A stretch of DNA of 64,000 bases from Methylophilus methylotrophus DSM 46235 = ATCC 53528 (GTDB lineage: Bacteria; Pseudomonadota; Gammaproteobacteria; Burkholderiales; Methylophilaceae): assembly GCF_000378225.1 (NCBI RefSeq), contig NZ_KB905141.1:233143-297142 (forward strand), in the 5' to 3' direction. A program made the position numbers and the translations under genes. Shown piece after piece: positions 26,686 through 36,638 of the stretch. The notes under the pieces are model-generated. The model made no database searches. It worked only from the letters and a program-made list of their open reading frames with translations, and was not told the DNA's origin. Position 1 is the stretch's first letter; each line of letters begins with the position of its first letter.

Positions 26686-27537
26686 ATGCACTCAGTAAAA
26701 CTCTCGGCAGAGGCGTTACCATCCCAAGCATGGATGCAGCGTCTCTTGCCAAAAAGATTATGGGCGCAGGCCTTGCTTATCCAGTGTGTGAGTATGCTGT
26801 TGTTGACGAGCCTCGCGGGCAGCGTCATCAACAGCGTATTTGCGTTTGAGTTGCATAGCCTGGGGATTCCGCTGGATTCCCTCTGGTTCTGGCTGTTGTC
26901 GCATATATGCATGGTCAGCCTGCTGGCAAAATTAGCCGGCATGCCGGTGTGGTGGCGCTGGATCAATGTCATTTTCCCGTTGGCCGTCGTGTTCATGCAG
27001 CAGGTCGCATTGCCTGCTGGTGTGTATTTTGCCGGGTTTATCATGACCCTGGCGCTTTACTGGTCAGTGTATAACACCCGCGTTCCCTTTTACCCCTCTT
27101 TTCCGTCCACCTGGCGTGCCATGCACCGTATCTTGGAACAACATGCGGATGATCACTCACTGAAAGTGCTGGATATTGGTAGTGGCATCGGCGATATTGC
27201 CATGTTTCTCGCCAAACAGCGTATTCACGATGATGTCTCAGGCATAGAGATTGCACCATTACCATGGGCCATCAGTGCTGTAAGGGCTATTTTCTCAGGT
27301 ACCAGTGTCAAATTTACGTTGGGTGACTACCGCCAACTGGATTTTGCGAAATTCGACGTGGTCTTCGCCTATCTTTCGCCTGCGGTCATGAATGACGTCT
27401 GGCAAAAAGTACAACAAGAGATGCAGCCAGGCAGTTTGTTTGTCAGTTCTGAGTTCCCAGTGCCTGATGTTCATGCAAGTCGAATCATTTATCCCGCCGT
27501 CAACGCACCGGCCTTGTACGTCTATCAAATAGGCTAA
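26686..27537 (+). CDS. Membrane-anchored class I SAM methyltransferase
   Basis: 283 residues. The first 125 residues contain three or four hydrophobic helices (ALLIQCVSMLLLTSLAG, LWFWLLSHICMVSLLAKLAG, VIFPLAVVFMQQVALPAGVYF). The C-terminal half carries the SAM motif LKVLDIGSGIGDIAMFLAKQ, an acidic motif in DDVSGIEIAPLP and FDVVFAYLSPAVM. AAGGA precedes the start at a good distance. I do not recognise a specific substrate. Its position between flhC and motA suggests, but does not prove, a link to motility or envelope modification. Confidence 0.7.
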   Translation: MHSVKLSAEALPSQAWMQRLLPKRLWAQALLIQCVSMLLLTSLAGSVINSVFAFELHSLGIPLDSLWFWLLSHICMVSLLAKLAGMPVWWRWINVIFPLAVVFMQQVALPAGVYFAGFIMTLALYWSVYNTRVPFYPSFPSTWRAMHRILEQHADDHSLKVLDIGSGIGDIAMFLAKQRIHDDVSGIEIAPLPWAISAVRAIFSGTSVKFTLGDYRQLDFAKFDVVFAYLSPAVMNDVWQKVQQEMQPGSLFVSSEFPVPDVHASRIIYPAVNAPALYVYQIG

Positions 27538-27792
27538 TATCCTTGTAGCACCAGCCAACAAAGGCCACGATATTTTGAGTGGTTTCGCCATCCATCTTTT
27601 CCTAGCAATATCGCATTAATAATATTGTGTATTTTTGCTTCCATATTTTTTCTGTCAATTTTAATTTCACCCCTGCGACCTGCGTTCACTTAGCCAACCA
27701 ATTTGGCTAGCTAAATCCCTTTTATTTGGAAAAATGAATTTCATGCCAGGTTGATATGCTGTCCATATTAAATGCTAAAAGCGGAGTAAAGC

Positions 27793-28653
27793 ATGTTTGT
27801 CATCATTGGATACGTAGTCGTTTGTGGCATGATTTTTGGGGGTTATGCGCTGGCCGGCGGTCACTTGGGCGCATTATGGCAACCGCTGGAGGTCATGATG
27901 ATTTTCGGTGGTGCGTTTGGTGCCTTTATTGTCGGTAATGATAGTAAAGCGATCAAGGCAACCATGAAATCAATACCAACCTTGTTCAAAGGTTCCAAAT
28001 ACAACAAACAGCTTTATATGGATTTGCTAGCCTTGCTGTTTGAAATCCTGACCAAAATCCGCAAGGATGGGCTGATGTCGATTGAAAAAGACATTGAGGA
28101 TCCTGAATCCAGTGCCTTGTTCAGTAAATATCCAACCATTCAGCACGATCACCACTTGATCGAGTTTATCTGCGACTACCTGCGTTTGATGGTGTCTGGC
28201 AATATGGATGCCTTTCAGGTCGAGAACCTGATGGATAACGAACTGGAAACGCACCATATGGAAGGCCATGTGCCCGCGCATTGTATTGCCAAACTGGGTG
28301 ACGGTTTGCCAGCGTTTGGTATCGTGGCTGCCGTGATGGGTGTGGTCCACACCATGGAAAACGTGGCGTTGCCACCCGCTGAGCTAGGGATCCTGATTGC
28401 CCATGCGCTGGTAGGGACTTTCCTCGGTATTTTACTGGCATATGGTTTTATTGGTCCCTTGTCCGGTTTGCTGGAACAGAAGCTGGAAGAGTCCAGCAAG
28501 AGTTTCCAGACCGTTAAAGTCGTATTACTGGCCAGCCTCAATGGTTATGCGCCACCGATTGCAGTGGAATTCGGCCGCAAAGTATTGTACTCAACCGAGC
28601 GCCCTGGCTTTACCGAGCTTGAAGAGCACGTCAAACAGACCAAATCCAAGTAA
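27793..28653 (+). CDS. motA: Flagellar motor stator protein MotA
   Basis: 286 residues with four membrane helices. It keeps VVCGMIFGGYALAGGHLGALWQP at the N-terminus and the channel helices DGLPAFGIVAAVMGVVHTME and LVGTFLGILLAYGFIGPL. It is the enterobacterial-type MotA and pairs with the MotB encoded 27 bases downstream, so this genome has two stator sets (MotAB and MotCD). A clear GGAG ribosome-binding site precedes the start. Confidence 0.97.
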   Translation: MFVIIGYVVVCGMIFGGYALAGGHLGALWQPLEVMMIFGGAFGAFIVGNDSKAIKATMKSIPTLFKGSKYNKQLYMDLLALLFEILTKIRKDGLMSIEKDIEDPESSALFSKYPTIQHDHHLIEFICDYLRLMVSGNMDAFQVENLMDNELETHHMEGHVPAHCIAKLGDGLPAFGIVAAVMGVVHTMENVALPPAELGILIAHALVGTFLGILLAYGFIGPLSGLLEQKLEESSKSFQTVKVVLLASLNGYAPPIAVEFGRKVLYSTERPGFTELEEHVKQTKSK

Positions 28654-28680
28654 TCACATCAAGACCGCCAGGAGAGCGTC

Positions 28681-29613
28681 ATGGCTGAAGAACGTATTGC
28701 CCCGATTATCGTTAAAAAGATCAAAAAGAACGGCGGCGGCCATCACGGTGGTGCATGGAAAATTGCCTACGCTGACTTTGTGACAGCGATGATGGCGTTT
28801 TTCTTGCTAATGTGGCTGCTAGGCTCAACTTCCAAAGCGCAAAAAGAGGGCATTGCTGAGTACTTTCAAACGCCTTTGCATATGGTACTCATGGGACCGT
28901 CACTGGGCCAGAGTGACTCGGCATTGAAAAATACCGGCGGTAAGGATGTCACCAAGAAACAAGGCCAGGTGAAACCGGTAGAAGGCGATCCGGGTAAACT
29001 CAAGACAGTGAAGCTTGAGGACGTTAAAGAAGCATTAAAGCAAGCCGAAAAAGTCAAACTGGAAGCACTCAAGGCCAAAATTGAGCAGGCGATTGAAGAT
29101 AACCCGACGCTGCAACAGTTCAAGTCCCAACTCAAGCTGGATATCACCAGTGAAGGCTTGCGCGTACAGATCATTGATGAGCAGAACCGGCCCATGTTTG
29201 AAAACGCCAAAGCTGAATTACAGCCCTACGCCAAAACAATTTTGCGTGAAATTGGCAAAACCCTGAATGGGGTAGATAACAAAATCAGCCTGTCTGGCCA
29301 CACCGATGCTACGGCTTATGCGCGTGGCGACCAAGGCTACAGCAACTGGGAATTATCTGCGGACCGCGCCAATGCCTCACGACGCGAACTGATTGCGGGC
29401 GGCATGGATGAAACCAAACTCATGAGGGTAGTGGGCCTGGGTTCAGCCATTATGATGGATAAGGAAAATCCGTTTAACCCGATTAATCGGCGTATCAGCC
29501 TCATCGTCATGAACAAAGAAACCGAAGAGGACTTGCTCAAGGATAACGAACAGATTTCTGTGAGTGAACAGGATAAATCGCAGGTGGAAGCACTGCAGAA
29601 AAAACCGGAATAG
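28681..29613 (+). CDS. motB: Flagellar motor stator protein MotB
   Basis: 310 residues. N-terminal cytosolic part with HGGAWKIAYADFVTAMMAFFLLMWLLGS, where the Asp in YADFVTAMMAFF is the proton-carrying residue. A charged Lys/Glu-rich linker (about 85-145) leads to the peptidoglycan-binding OmpA domain (ISLSGHTDATAYA, NWELSADRANASRRELI). The C-terminus is a charged tail. Confidence 0.97.
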   Translation: MAEERIAPIIVKKIKKNGGGHHGGAWKIAYADFVTAMMAFFLLMWLLGSTSKAQKEGIAEYFQTPLHMVLMGPSLGQSDSALKNTGGKDVTKKQGQVKPVEGDPGKLKTVKLEDVKEALKQAEKVKLEALKAKIEQAIEDNPTLQQFKSQLKLDITSEGLRVQIIDEQNRPMFENAKAELQPYAKTILREIGKTLNGVDNKISLSGHTDATAYARGDQGYSNWELSADRANASRRELIAGGMDETKLMRVVGLGSAIMMDKENPFNPINRRISLIVMNKETEEDLLKDNEQISVSEQDKSQVEALQKKPE

Positions 29614-29719
29614 TCTGTGCAATAGAACATGGCTAGCCGTTACGTACAAGAAATGAATCATTTTTACATGGTTTATTTCTTGATTGAAAACCAGGGGAAT
29701 CAGGCAAGATAGGACCACT

Positions 29720-30262
29720 ATGAAAACATTGCCCATAGAAGAACTACGAGAATTACTGGCCGCGGTCTCGCGTCATGGGGACTGGCATTTGCTCGAGATC
29801 GAAACCGATCTGCAGCAAACAACCTTTTTGCTCAATGAAGCGATCGAAAAATTGAGTGCCAGTTTTATGACGGTATATGCCCAATTGCTGGAGCAGCAAT
29901 CTGCCTTAAAACTGTTGGCCGATGCCGGTAAATTGCAGCCGGAAGAAATGCAGCAATTGCGGGTGTTCCAGGACAATATTGGCCAGGAAGTGAACAAAGT
30001 GGTCACCGGCATGCAGTTTCAAGACATGACCAACCAGTTGTTACAGCGCACTATTAACCGCGTGAACGGGTTGAAGGAATTATTACATGAGCTTTCCAGC
30101 CATCAGTTTCCGATGGCGGCAGAGGACGAGCATGAAGAAATCAGGAATTTCATCATGCAGCTCAACCAGAATTTTGATCAGGGTAGCCAGCATCTGACCG
30201 GCAATTTACGCAAGTCGGTCAACCAGCAGGATTTGGCTACCGGTGACATCGATTTATTTTAA
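29720..30262 (+). CDS. Short CheZ-like chemotaxis protein ending in GDIDLF
   Basis: 180 residues, mostly alpha-helical. The start at 29720 is preferred over an upstream TTG because AGGA lies directly before it. Residues 98-106 read GMQFQDMTNQ; Asp102 and Gln106 match the D-x-x-x-Q pair that in CheZ (DLTGQ) dephosphorylates CheY. The protein lacks the CheZ C-terminal DDLLDSLGF tail and ends instead with TGDIDLF, also found at the end of CheD. It is encoded directly before cheY and cheA. I infer a CheY phosphatase or scaffold of the CheZ fold; activity is untested. Confidence 0.65.
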   Translation: MKTLPIEELRELLAAVSRHGDWHLLEIETDLQQTTFLLNEAIEKLSASFMTVYAQLLEQQSALKLLADAGKLQPEEMQQLRVFQDNIGQEVNKVVTGMQFQDMTNQLLQRTINRVNGLKELLHELSSHQFPMAAEDEHEEIRNFIMQLNQNFDQGSQHLTGNLRKSVNQQDLATGDIDLF

Positions 30263-30304
30263 TCACAATGGCGTTAACAAATTAGTGAAAAAGGCGAATC
30301 AAAC

Positions 30305-30673
30305 ATGGCGAAAACAATTTTAACAGTAGACGACTCCGGATCATTGCGTCAGATGGTGGCTTTTAGCCTAAAAGCCGCCGGCTATGATGTTGTGCAGGCA
30401 GTGGATGGCCAAGATGGCCTGAACAAGGCCAAAGAAAAAACGGTGGATTTGGTGTTGACTGACCAAAACATGCCAGTGATGGATGGCCTGACCCTGATCA
30501 CCAATTTGCGTACTTTGGCGTCGTATCAAAAAGTGCCTATCCTGATGCTGACCACAGAGTCTTCTGACGAAATGAAAGCCAAAGGAAAAGCCGCCGGAGC
30601 CAATGGCTGGCTGGTCAAGCCTTTTGACCCAAAACGCCTGATTGAAGTTGTACAAAAAGTAATCGGTGCTTAG
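30305..30673 (+). CDS. cheY: CheY-type response regulator
   Basis: 122 residues, a single receiver domain. Acidic residues at positions 9-10 (VDD), the phospho-acceptor Asp53 in LTDQNMPVMDG, the Thr in MLTTES and the Lys in WLVKPFDP are all present. It is encoded immediately upstream of cheA. It differs from the CheY at 45387, which is the better match to enterobacterial CheY. This one may be a phosphate sink or a second output regulator. Confidence 0.92.
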   Translation: MAKTILTVDDSGSLRQMVAFSLKAAGYDVVQAVDGQDGLNKAKEKTVDLVLTDQNMPVMDGLTLITNLRTLASYQKVPILMLTTESSDEMKAKGKAAGANGWLVKPFDPKRLIEVVQKVIGA

Positions 30674-30703
30674 GCATCGATAGGTAAAGGACTGGAGTAA
30701 ACA

Positions 30704-33082
30704 ATGACAGTGGATATGAGCCAGTTTTATGAGGTGTTCTTTGATGAGGCCGAAGAATTATTGGCTGAAGCAGAACACCTGTTGCTGAGTATTGACGTAG
30801 AGTCTCCTGATATTGAGCAATTAAACGCTATTTTCAGGGCAGCCCACTCTATCAAAGGGGGGGCTGCGACGTTTGGTTTTATGGACATGGCGGAAATTAC
30901 CCATGTGTTGGAAAACCTGCTGGATAAAATCCGCAAGAATGAAATGGCATTGACCACCGAACACGTCGATGCCTTTTTAGCCGCCAAGGATGTGATCAAG
31001 ATGCAGGTTGACGGCCATCGCCATGGTTCTGAAGTCAATGCTGAGCAGGTGAGTGATGTTGCCATGATGCTCAAATCCCTGTCTGAAGGTAACAGCGCGA
31101 TTCCTGCCGACCCGGTGATTGCTGCCTCTACGCCAGAACCTGAAGTATTCGTCGTCGCCACTGAAAAACCCGCACTGACGATTACCGATGAGGAAAAAGC
31201 AAAAGGGATTACCCTATATGATGTTGGGTTACCTCAAGTGACTGAAAGAGACTTGACCAATCTGAAAGATGAGTTGGCCTTGCTGGGTGAGGTTGTTGCG
31301 TATCAGCGTGGTGAGAATGCCCATGCATTACTGGTGAAAACCGATTCCAGCGCCGATGATATCGTCTCTATCTGTTCATTTATCGTAGACGCCAACGCCC
31401 TGGTGATCCAGGTGGCAGGTGAAACAGCTGCTACGACCGATTCTGCACCACCAGAGACTGCCCCGGCCGAAGTGACCGCGGAGGCCGCAACCCCGGCAGC
31501 AGAAGCCGATCTTGGCTATGGTTTCTTTGATGACGATCCCATTATTAACGCTGAAGCGACCGCTGCTGATGGCAAAGTAAAAGTAGCCGAAGAAATGGGC
31601 TATGGCCTCTTTGCCGAAAATGGCAAGGATCAGCAAGAAGAGGGATATGGTTTCTTTGCCCCGTTCAAGCCGCATCCTGATGCGCCTAAAGCACAAATGA
31701 TCGGTGATGATAATGCTGCCGAAGCGTTGACCAAGGCGAAAGAGGAGGTCGTAGCCGCACCTGTGGCAGCCGCACCTGCTGCACAGGAAGAGCGCCGCAA
31801 CCAGTCCCGTCGCGAGTCTGACAAACCTGCCGCTACCCAAAATGCTGAAAGCAGCTCTATCCGTGTGGGCATCGAAAAAGTTGACCAGTTGATTAACCTG
31901 GTGGGCGAACTGGTGATTACACAAGCCATGATTGAGCAACGTGTCAATGCGTTGGATCCTATGGATAACGAAGCTTTGATCAATAGCGTGAGCCAGCTCA
32001 CCCGTAACACGCGTGACCTGCAAGAGTCTGTCATGTCTATCCGTATGATGCCAATGGATTTCGTGTTTTCACGCTTTCCACGCATGGTGCGTGACCTGGC
32101 TGGCAAACTCGGCAAGAAAGTGGATTTCGTCACCAGTGGTGCAACCACCGAGCTGGATAAGAGCTTGATTGAACGTATCGTGGATCCATTGACCCACCTG
32201 GTACGTAACAGTGTAGACCATGGCATTGAAAAGCCTGAAGTTCGTAAACAGATGGGCAAGGCAGAGAACGGGACCCTGACCCTGTCTGCCGCACATAAAG
32301 GCGGTAGCATTGTGATTGAAGTGACGGATGATGGTGGCGGTTTGAACCGCGATAAAATTCTGGCTAAGGCCGCTTCCAATGGCCTGCCTGTCAACGAAAG
32401 CATGACAGATGCAGAAGTGTATAACCTGATTTTTGCACCAGGGTTCTCTACCGCAGAAGTGGTAACTGACGTTTCGGGCCGAGGTGTGGGCATGGATGTC
32501 GTGAAACGGAATATTACGGCTATGGGCGGCAATATCGAGATCCGTTCTGCATTGGGCTATGGCACGACAATTTCGATTTCACTGCCGTTAACACTGGCAA
32601 TCCTTGACGGCATGTCCGTTTCTCTGGACAAGAGTGTCTACGTCGTGCCTTTAAACCTGATTGTAGAAACACTGCAGCCTCGCGCCGAGGACCTGAAAAC
32701 GGTGACTGGCGAAGGCCTGATGGTGCACGTGCGTGGTGAATATCTGCCGATTATTGCCTTGCATGCCTTGTTTAATCACCCGACCCAGATCACCAACCCG
32801 ACCGATGGTGTGTTGTTGATCCTGGAAGCAGATGGCAAAAAATCTGCCTTGTTTGTCGACCGACTGGTCGGCCAGCAGCAAGTGGTGATCAAGAGCTTGG
32901 AAACCAACTTCAAACGTATTCCCGGCGTCTCTGGCGCCACCATTATGGGCGACGGTTCAGTAGCACTGATTCTGGATGTACCGGCGATTATCCAAATGGG
33001 ACAAACCACGAATTACGTGACTGGTGGCGTTGCTTTTTCCAGCCAGAATTACCCAACCTCAAAAAATCACATCAATGCATAA
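30704..33082 (+). CDS. cheA: Chemotaxis histidine kinase CheA
   Basis: 792 residues. The Hpt (P1) domain has phospho-acceptor His48 in RAAHSIKGGAATFGF. A second segment (about 170-250, TLYDVGLPQVTERDLTNLKDE) resembles P2. A long linker at about 265-385 contains three copies of a GYGFF/GYGLF motif. Dimerisation, HATPase (with LVRNSVDHGIEKPE and VTDDGGGLNRDKI) and CheW-like P5 domains follow. It phosphorylates CheY and CheB. cheW follows after twelve bases. Confidence 0.97.
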   Translation: MTVDMSQFYEVFFDEAEELLAEAEHLLLSIDVESPDIEQLNAIFRAAHSIKGGAATFGFMDMAEITHVLENLLDKIRKNEMALTTEHVDAFLAAKDVIKMQVDGHRHGSEVNAEQVSDVAMMLKSLSEGNSAIPADPVIAASTPEPEVFVVATEKPALTITDEEKAKGITLYDVGLPQVTERDLTNLKDELALLGEVVAYQRGENAHALLVKTDSSADDIVSICSFIVDANALVIQVAGETAATTDSAPPETAPAEVTAEAATPAAEADLGYGFFDDDPIINAEATAADGKVKVAEEMGYGLFAENGKDQQEEGYGFFAPFKPHPDAPKAQMIGDDNAAEALTKAKEEVVAAPVAAAPAAQEERRNQSRRESDKPAATQNAESSSIRVGIEKVDQLINLVGELVITQAMIEQRVNALDPMDNEALINSVSQLTRNTRDLQESVMSIRMMPMDFVFSRFPRMVRDLAGKLGKKVDFVTSGATTELDKSLIERIVDPLTHLVRNSVDHGIEKPEVRKQMGKAENGTLTLSAAHKGGSIVIEVTDDGGGLNRDKILAKAASNGLPVNESMTDAEVYNLIFAPGFSTAEVVTDVSGRGVGMDVVKRNITAMGGNIEIRSALGYGTTISISLPLTLAILDGMSVSLDKSVYVVPLNLIVETLQPRAEDLKTVTGEGLMVHVRGEYLPIIALHALFNHPTQITNPTDGVLLILEADGKKSALFVDRLVGQQQVVIKSLETNFKRIPGVSGATIMGDGSVALILDVPAIIQMGQTTNYVTGGVAFSSQNYPTSKNHINA

Positions 33083-33094
33083 GGAGTATATGCA

Positions 33095-33610
33095 ATGAGC
33101 ACTACGACAGAAATGAACAATGCCTTAAGTGGTAACGCAGGTAGCGGCCTGAAAACAGCCGCTGGCGAGTACCTGACCTTTGTCCTGGGCAGCGAACAAT
33201 ACGGTATCGAGATTCTCAAGGTACAGGAAATTCGCGGCTATGATGCAGTCACCCAGATCGCCAACATGCCTTCATTTATTAAAGGCGTCATTAACTTGCG
33301 CGGTAAGATCGTGCCGATTGTTGACCTGCGTATCAAGTTTAACTTAGGCAAGGTCGAGTATAACGAATTCACCGTGGTGATTATCCTCAATCTCAATGGC
33401 CGCATTGTTGGCATTGTCGTGGATGGCGTGTCCGATGTCCGTGAGTTACGTGAAGAGCATTTACGTGAAGTACCTTCACTGGTCACACGCATAGACACAA
33501 AATACATCGTTGGATTGGCAACCATTGAGCAAGAAATGCTGATTCTGGTTGACATCGAAAAACTGATGACCAGCGATGAAATGCAACTGATAGATAGCGC
33601 GGTACATTAA
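33095..33610 (+). CDS. cheW: Chemotaxis coupling protein CheW
   Basis: 171 residues, one CheW domain: [25 protein letters not shown] at the start, [22 protein letters not shown] in the middle and [17 protein letters not shown] near the end. It links receptors to CheA in signalling arrays. It lies between cheA and the first receptor gene in the same orientation. Confidence 0.97.
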   Translation: MSTTTEMNNALSGNAGSGLKTAAGEYLTFVLGSEQYGIEILKVQEIRGYDAVTQIANMPSFIKGVINLRGKIVPIVDLRIKFNLGKVEYNEFTVVIILNLNGRIVGIVVDGVSDVRELREEHLREVPSLVTRIDTKYIVGLATIEQEMLILVDIEKLMTSDEMQLIDSAVH

Positions 33611-33683
33611 TACTAAATCGGCAACCATAACAAAAAACATAAATTCGGCCACTCTTCGATAGAGCTAATTCAAGGATAAAAAA

Positions 33684-36299
33684 ATGTTTTCTACCATCAT
33701 TAACAAGTTGGCAGCAGGCACTCGGGGTTATCAGGATACATTAAACCAAGTGGCGGAATTTAGTGCACTCAGGGCAGAAATCAACAAAGCGAGAGCCATT
33801 GTTGAGCTGGATGCCAAGGGGAAAATCAGCCATGTGAACGACAATCTGTGTCAATCACTGGGATACCAGACAAATGAGCTGGTAGGGCAGCAGCATCGCA
33901 GCTTATTGCCCCAGTCTGAATCCAATACCCCAGAGTACCAAAAGTTCTGGGCTGCCTTGCAGTCAGGTCAATCTCAAGTAGGGTCATTCAAGCTGGTCAA
34001 TAAAGGCGGGCAGGATACCTGGTTTCAGGGATATTACGCGCCTGTGATGCAAGGCAAACAGTTGCGTAAAGTGGTGGCCTACTTAACGGATATCACAGCG
34101 GATAAACAACGTAACCTGGTTTTGCAGGAAGAAGAACGCGCCTTGAATCAATCTTTTGGCGTTATGGAATGCGATATGCAAGGCCATATTCTTTCCTGCA
34201 ATGATATGTTTTTAGCCCCGCTTGAATTCAGTCATGAAGAAGTGATTGGAAAACATGTTTCTATGCTGATTAAAGCATCGACCGCACAAAGCAATGAATA
34301 TAAGCAAATGTGGGAAAATCTGCGGCAAGGTCAGAATTGCAAGCTTGAGATTTGTCGTGTTTCAAAATCTGGCAAGGAATATTGGTTTAGCTCCAGTTAT
34401 GTGCCAGTGAAGGACGCTTATGGTAAGCCAGTTAAAGTTAAAGTGTATTCATACTGCATTACAGAAGAGAAACAACGCACGCTAGATCTGCAAGGTCAGG
34501 TGGCGGCAATCAACGCAGCACAAGGCGTGATTGAGTTTGACCTGAAAGGGAACATTCTGCATGCCAATGACAATTTCCTCAAATTGACCGGATACACCTT
34601 GGCTGAGGTTGTCGGTAAACATCACGCCATGTTTGTGAGCGATCGCTATAAAAATAGCCAGGAATACCAAGACTTTTGGGCAAAGCTGGGACGTGGTGAG
34701 GAAGATGCCGGCGTTTATCATCGCTATGGCAAACAAGGCCAGGATATCTGGTTGCAGGCTGCGTACAGCCCGATTATTGGACTGGATGGCAAAGCTTATA
34801 AAGTGGTCAAGTACGCAACAGATATTACCAAAGCGGTATTGGCAGACAAAGCGCAAGCAGTCAAATCCCGCGAAGCCGCCATGATTAAACATGCACTGGA
34901 ATCTTCTTCAAACAACCTGATGGTGGCTGACAATGAAGGCATCATTACTTATATGAACTCAAGCACACTGGAATTGATGCGCGAGTCAGCTGGCACTTTT
35001 AAAGAGTTGTTCCCGTCTTTTAATCCGGACAAACTGATCGGTCAGAATTTTGATCTGTTTCACAAAAGTCCATCGCACCAGCGTAATTTACTTGCCAGCC
35101 TGACCGGCAAGCATGTGGCTGAGTTGCCAGTTGGTAATATGTTTTTCCGACTGACTGCCAACCCATTGATCGACGAAAATGGCGAGCGCATTGGCAGCGT
35201 GGTTGAATGGGTGAATTTAACAGAAGAAAAGCGTCTTGAAAATGAAATTAAAACCGTGGTTGAAAACGCGGTGGATGGCGACCTGTCTTCCAGGTTAGAT
35301 GAGAGTAAGGCCAAAGGTTCAGCCGCGAAAACCATGGTTGCCATAAACCAGTTGCTGGATACTTTCAGCGAGATTCTGATGAGTGTCCGTGAAGCAGGTG
35401 AAACCATTAATACGGCTGCACATGAAATCTCCAGCGGTAACAACGACCTCTCCAGCCGGACGGAGCAACAGGCATCTAACCTTGAGGAAACCGCTTCCAG
35501 CATGGAGCAATTGGCCTCTACTGTCAGACAGAATGCCGAGAATGCCCGCCAGGCGAATCAGATGGCTGAAGCAGCATCGCAAGTGGCGATTCGCGGCGGT
35601 GACGTAGTAGGTAACGTCGTCACTACCATGAGCGCCATTAATGAAAGTGCCCACAAAATCGAAGACATTATTTCTGTCATTGATGGAATCGCTTTCCAGA
35701 CCAATATCCTGGCCTTGAACGCTGCGGTAGAAGCCGCTCGTGCCGGCGAGCAGGGACGAGGTTTTGCGGTAGTGGCTGGTGAAGTACGCAACCTGGCCCA
35801 GCGTTCAGCCAGTGCAGCCAAGGAAATCAAGGAATTGATTACCGACTCTGTGAATAAAACGGCTGATGGGACCAAACTGGTGCAAACAGCTGGTGAAACC
35901 ATGCATGAAGTCGTCACTTCAGTACAGCGCGTGACCGATATCATGAGCGAAATTACGGCTGCATCCGCAGAACAAAGTTCTGGAATTAACCAGGTCAATG
36001 ATGCTGTGAACCATATGGATGAAGTGACACAGCAGAATGCGGCGTTGGTCGAAGAAGCGGCAGCAGCTGCGGAGTCCCTGGTAGAGCAAGCATCTAACCT
36101 CATGGATACAGTGAACAGGTTTAAACTGCGTGGCTCAAGTCAAACGTCGCATGTGGCCCGCCCTGCGACCAGTCGCGCGCCAGTGGCCTCCATGCCTGTG
36201 CGCCAGCCCAAACCTTCTGTAGCCAGCCAGCAAACCAGTCATCAGCCCGTAAAAGCCGCTAAAACCGGCACCGATAATCAGGATTGGGAAGAGTTCTAA
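33684..36299 (+). CDS. Soluble multi-PAS methyl-accepting chemotaxis protein
   Basis: 871 residues with no membrane helix, so a cytosolic receptor is expected. Four PAS-like domains lie at about 30-140, 150-265, 275-390 and 400-515; the first three share the pattern D-x-x-G-x-I-x-x-x-N-D-x-F. There is no canonical HAMP domain. The signalling domain contains the hairpin tip [20 protein letters not shown] and spans about 570-820. The last five residues, DWEEF, match the xWxxF pentapeptide that docks CheR and CheB. The ligands (redox, haem or metabolites) cannot be named. Confidence 0.93.
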   Translation: MFSTIINKLAAGTRGYQDTLNQVAEFSALRAEINKARAIVELDAKGKISHVNDNLCQSLGYQTNELVGQQHRSLLPQSESNTPEYQKFWAALQSGQSQVGSFKLVNKGGQDTWFQGYYAPVMQGKQLRKVVAYLTDITADKQRNLVLQEEERALNQSFGVMECDMQGHILSCNDMFLAPLEFSHEEVIGKHVSMLIKASTAQSNEYKQMWENLRQGQNCKLEICRVSKSGKEYWFSSSYVPVKDAYGKPVKVKVYSYCITEEKQRTLDLQGQVAAINAAQGVIEFDLKGNILHANDNFLKLTGYTLAEVVGKHHAMFVSDRYKNSQEYQDFWAKLGRGEEDAGVYHRYGKQGQDIWLQAAYSPIIGLDGKAYKVVKYATDITKAVLADKAQAVKSREAAMIKHALESSSNNLMVADNEGIITYMNSSTLELMRESAGTFKELFPSFNPDKLIGQNFDLFHKSPSHQRNLLASLTGKHVAELPVGNMFFRLTANPLIDENGERIGSVVEWVNLTEEKRLENEIKTVVENAVDGDLSSRLDESKAKGSAAKTMVAINQLLDTFSEILMSVREAGETINTAAHEISSGNNDLSSRTEQQASNLEETASSMEQLASTVRQNAENARQANQMAEAASQVAIRGGDVVGNVVTTMSAINESAHKIEDIISVIDGIAFQTNILALNAAVEAARAGEQGRGFAVVAGEVRNLAQRSASAAKEIKELITDSVNKTADGTKLVQTAGETMHEVVTSVQRVTDIMSEITAASAEQSSGINQVNDAVNHMDEVTQQNAALVEEAAAAAESLVEQASNLMDTVNRFKLRGSSQTSHVARPATSRAPVASMPVRQPKPSVASQQTSHQPVKAAKTGTDNQDWEEF

Positions 36300-36330
36300 T
36301 GTTCTAATGCAGTCTCAAAGGGGGTGCATA

Positions 36331-36414
36331 ATGTATGCAGTTCTTACTAAGGTTGAAAAGCTCATTGAGGCATTGAAACTTTGGGCCTCTCTGCTGATTG
36401 GTTATCCAATGTGA
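36331..36414 (+). CDS. Candidate 27-residue small protein
   Basis: The frame encodes MYAVLTKVEKLIEALKLW followed by ASLLIGYPM and a TGA stop. A strong ribosome-binding site (AAAGGGGG) lies six bases before the ATG. It sits 32 bases after the preceding receptor stop and upstream of the terminator at 36469, so it would be on the same mRNA. The peptide looks amphipathic with a hydrophobic end. It has no recognised family and could be fortuitous. Confidence 0.35.
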   Translation: MYAVLTKVEKLIEALKLWASLLIGYPM

Positions 36415-36468
36415 TGCATCGTCAATACTTATTTCAGCGCCCTCATATTTTGATTGCCTAGCATCATG

Positions 36469-36495
36469 AAAAGCCGATCAGCAGGTCGGCTTTTT
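36469..36495 (+). terminator. Terminator after the multi-PAS receptor gene
   Basis: AAAAGCCGA and TCGGCTTTTT form a stem around an eight-base loop (TCAGCAGG), followed by more T. It separates the cheY-cheA-cheW-receptor unit from the next receptor gene. Confidence 0.85.
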
Positions 36496-36638
36496 CTTTT
36501 GCTAAAGGAGGTATTGAAGCAAAAATACCCGTTTCTTTTGCGCATTTGATTTTGCAGCAATGGATTAGACTGAATGATAGAAGTGAAAAATGTAATTTCG
36601 TCCTAGTGAAAGTACAAGTTTGCGAAAGAGATCTGATT

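Noticed and set aside
33640..33662. TAAA followed by TTCGATAG before the multi-PAS receptor gene
   Set aside because: The spacing is about four bases too short for a sigma-28 promoter, and the -10 element matches poorly.
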